From assembly GCA_963662815.2 (NCBI GenBank), contig CAXXWA010000036.1:26482-90481 (forward strand): a stretch of 64,000 nucleotides of DNA. The letters are read 5' to 3'. Positions 62,470 to 64,000 of this stretch are shown in pieces (within the stretch, counting starts at the first letter, position 1; the number at the start of each line of letters is the position of its first letter). This DNA comes from JAPPHA01 sp963662815. GTDB taxonomy: Bacteria > Pseudomonadota > Alphaproteobacteria > Rhodobacterales > Rhodobacteraceae. The position numbers and the translations under genes were made by a program. Under the pieces are notes generated by a model. That model was given only the letters and a program-made list of their open reading frames with translations. It ran no database searches and was not told the origin of the DNA.

Positions 62470-63192
62470 ATGGACTTCGACCGCGAACTCGTATCCGGCG
62501 TTCTTCTTCGGCGGTACAAGCGATTCCTCGCCGACGTCACCCTGCCCGACGGTTCGACGACAACCGCGCATTGCGCCAATCCCGGATCAATGCTCGGCCT
62601 CGCCGTGCCCGGATCCCGGGTCTGGCTCGAACCCAACGACGACCCGAAGCGGAAGCTACGTTACAGTTGGAAACTTGTCGAGCTTGACGACGGGGAACTT
62701 GTGGGAATCGATACCGGGCTGCCGAACCGGCTTGTTTCCCGGGCGCTTGCGAACCAGGGCATTGCAGAACTTCGCGGCTACGGAAGCATCCGGCGCGAGG
62801 TCGGCTACGGAAGATCGAGCCGGGTCGACTTCCTGCTGTCGGAACCCGGCCTGCCGGATGCCTACGTGGAAGTGAAGAACGTGCACCTGTCGCGAGAGCA
62901 GGGTCTGGCGGAGTTCCCGGACAGCGTCACGGCGCGCGGGGCGAAGCATCTCGATGAACTTGCCGGCATGGTCTCGCTCGGCCACCGCGGCGTCATGCTC
63001 TATCTCGTGCAGCGGATGGACTGCACCGCGTTCCGGCTTGCCGCAGACATAGATCCTGCCTATGCTCGGGCGTTCGAGAGGGCGCGTTCCGCAGGCGTCG
63101 AGACGCTTTGCTACGACACTGCCATATCGGTCTCGGGCATAAGGCTCGGCTCCCGTCTCCCCGTGGATCCGGCGTCCCAGGGCGGCCCGTGA
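62470..63192 (+). CDS. sfsA: SfsA family protein (sugar fermentation stimulation homologue)
   Basis: 240 residues. KRFLADVTLPDGSTTTAHCA, then NPGSMLGL, and SRVDFLLSE with VEVKNVHL are conserved; the latter resembles a PD-(D/E)xK nuclease core (D, then E-x-K), and SfsA has been proposed to bind DNA. The start at 62470 gives the standard MDFDRELVSG; upstream open sequence lies in the cinA-like gene. map follows after 63 bases, the common sfsA-map pair. Confidence 0.92.
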   Translation: MDFDRELVSGVLLRRYKRFLADVTLPDGSTTTAHCANPGSMLGLAVPGSRVWLEPNDDPKRKLRYSWKLVELDDGELVGIDTGLPNRLVSRALANQGIAELRGYGSIRREVGYGRSSRVDFLLSEPGLPDAYVEVKNVHLSREQGLAEFPDSVTARGAKHLDELAGMVSLGHRGVMLYLVQRMDCTAFRLAADIDPAYARAFERARSAGVETLCYDTAISVSGIRLGSRLPVDPASQGGP

Positions 63193-63255
63193 CACTGGAA
63201 TGGCGGTCTTCGAGCAACTATCCTGCCGCCGCGGCGGACTTCGACGAGGGTGCCG

Positions 63256-64000
63256 ATGAAGGATGTTCGGAAACCCAGACTGACGCGGCGGGGAATCGTT
63301 CTGCACGACCCGGCCGACTTCGAACCGATGCGCGCCGCGGGAAGGTTGGCGGCCGATGTCCTGGACATGATAGCGGATCATGTGGTCCCCGGCGTCGAGA
63401 CGCAGCACCTCGACAGGCTCTGCCACGACTTCATGTGCAGCCGGGGCGCGACGCCGGCGACCCTCGGCTACAAGGGATACCCGAAATCCTCCTGCATCTC
63501 CATCAACCATGTAGTCTGCCACGGGATCCCGTCGGACCGCAAACTCCGGAACGGCGATATCCTGAACATCGACATCACCTGCATCCTGGACGGCTGGCAC
63601 GGGGACAGTTCAAGGATGTACTTTGCCGGCCGGCCGAGCAGGAAGGCTGAGCGCCTCGTTCAGGTCACGCATGATGCATTGATGTACGGTCTCGAACGGA
63701 TCCGCCCCGGAAAACACCTTCGGAGACATTGGCGCGGCAATACAGAAATACGTCGATTCAAAGCGCTACTCCGTCGTAAAGGACTTCTGCGGCCACGGGT
63801 TGGGACGGGTGTTTCATGCGCTTCCGAACGTACTACACTTCGGCCGCCCCGGGACGGGGGAGGTGCTGGAGGAAGGCATGTTCTTCACCGTCGAACCCAT
63901 GGTGAACGCCGGCCGCCCCGACACCAGGATCCGAGACGACGGCTGGACCGCGGTGACAAGGGACAAGTCGCTGTCAGCCCAGTTCGAACACTCGGTCGGG
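63256..64000 (+). pseudogene. map: Methionine aminopeptidase type I, apparent frameshift and right-edge truncation
   Basis: Starts at 63256 (MKDVRKPRLTRRG). Metal and catalytic residues appear in INHVVCHGIPS, NGDILNIDIT and GDSSRMY. After RIRPGKHL near 63720 the frame changes: from 63721 another frame gives GDIGAAIQKYV, DFCGHGLGRVFH, FFTVEPMVN and QFEHSVG. Deleting one base of CACCTTCGGAGAC makes one continuous protein. Map removes N-terminal methionine and is normally essential as a single copy, so a sequence error or a second map gene elsewhere is likely. The last few codons lie beyond the window. Confidence 0.9.

Noticed and set aside
62656..63600. A 314-codon minus-strand gene across sfsA and map
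   Set aside because: Antisense to two well-supported genes, with no domain.

Overview
The window comes from an alphaproteobacterium chromosome with GC-rich DNA. Supporting signs are the lptC-lptA-lptB-hpf-ptsN block, long-form HPF, a YlxR protein with an L7Ae-like extension, a Tim44-like (TimA) protein, FxsA next to secB, an alphaproteobacterial-type RpoH promoter before dnaK, and rho/mnmEG/rsmG/parAB and maf-aroE-coaE-dnaQ clusters near the replication origin. The order cannot be fixed from this sequence. The window appears to hold the chromosomal origin (oriC, about 45.6-46.0 kb) and a centromere region with three perfect parS sites (32.2, 32.5 and 34.4 kb) beside parAB.

Layout. 0-4.5 kb: an RbsA/RbsC-type sugar ABC importer (ATPase cut by the left edge) followed by a histidinol-dehydrogenase paralogue. 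4.5-5.9 kb: a decayed strip with two IS30-type remnants in opposite orientation and an outer-membrane barrel fragment. 5.9-10 kb: exonuclease III and a complete TRAP transporter (dctP, dctQ, dctM). 10.1-14.1 kb: tRNA-Leu(CAG), RNase D, LptC/A/B, HPF, PtsN. 14.1-15.5 kb (minus): CysQ and AlkB. 15.6-18.9 kb: dnaK-dnaJ. 18.9-21.2 kb (minus): malic enzyme with a phosphotransacetylase-like domain. 21.6-22.4 kb: a broken PIN toxin-antitoxin-like pair. 23-30 kb: mutS, grpE-hrcA (minus), rph-rdgB-hemW. 30-37 kb (minus): rho-mnmE-mnmG-rsmG-parA-parB. 37-45 kb: an accessory segment between rho and hemJ with a decayed AAA-ATPase plus DUF4276-like pair, an aromatic/aspartate-type aminotransferase, a LacI-type regulator, a dead TRAP binding-protein gene, an IS5-type scar, and a small catabolic pair (3-hydroxyacid dehydrogenase plus TIM-barrel isomerase). 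45-51.5 kb: hemJ, oriC, maf-aroE-coaE-dnaQ, secB, fxsA, timA, smr. 51.5-58.8 kb (minus): rimP-nusA-ylxR-infB-hslV-hslU. 59-64 kb: MFS permease, peroxidase-related enzyme with a 22-residue internal duplication, GNAT, CinA-like protein, sfsA, and a frameshifted, right-truncated map.

The core genes serve translation, protein quality control, LPS export, DNA repair and chromosome segregation. The accessory genes mostly import and oxidise small carbon compounds. A recurring theme is reading-frame damage: the antitoxin-like gene, the PIN gene (a 5-bp repeat expansion), the AAA ATPase (a short homopolymer), the second dctP (a stop codon) and map. Because map is normally essential, some of these breaks could be sequence errors, so each should be checked against reads.
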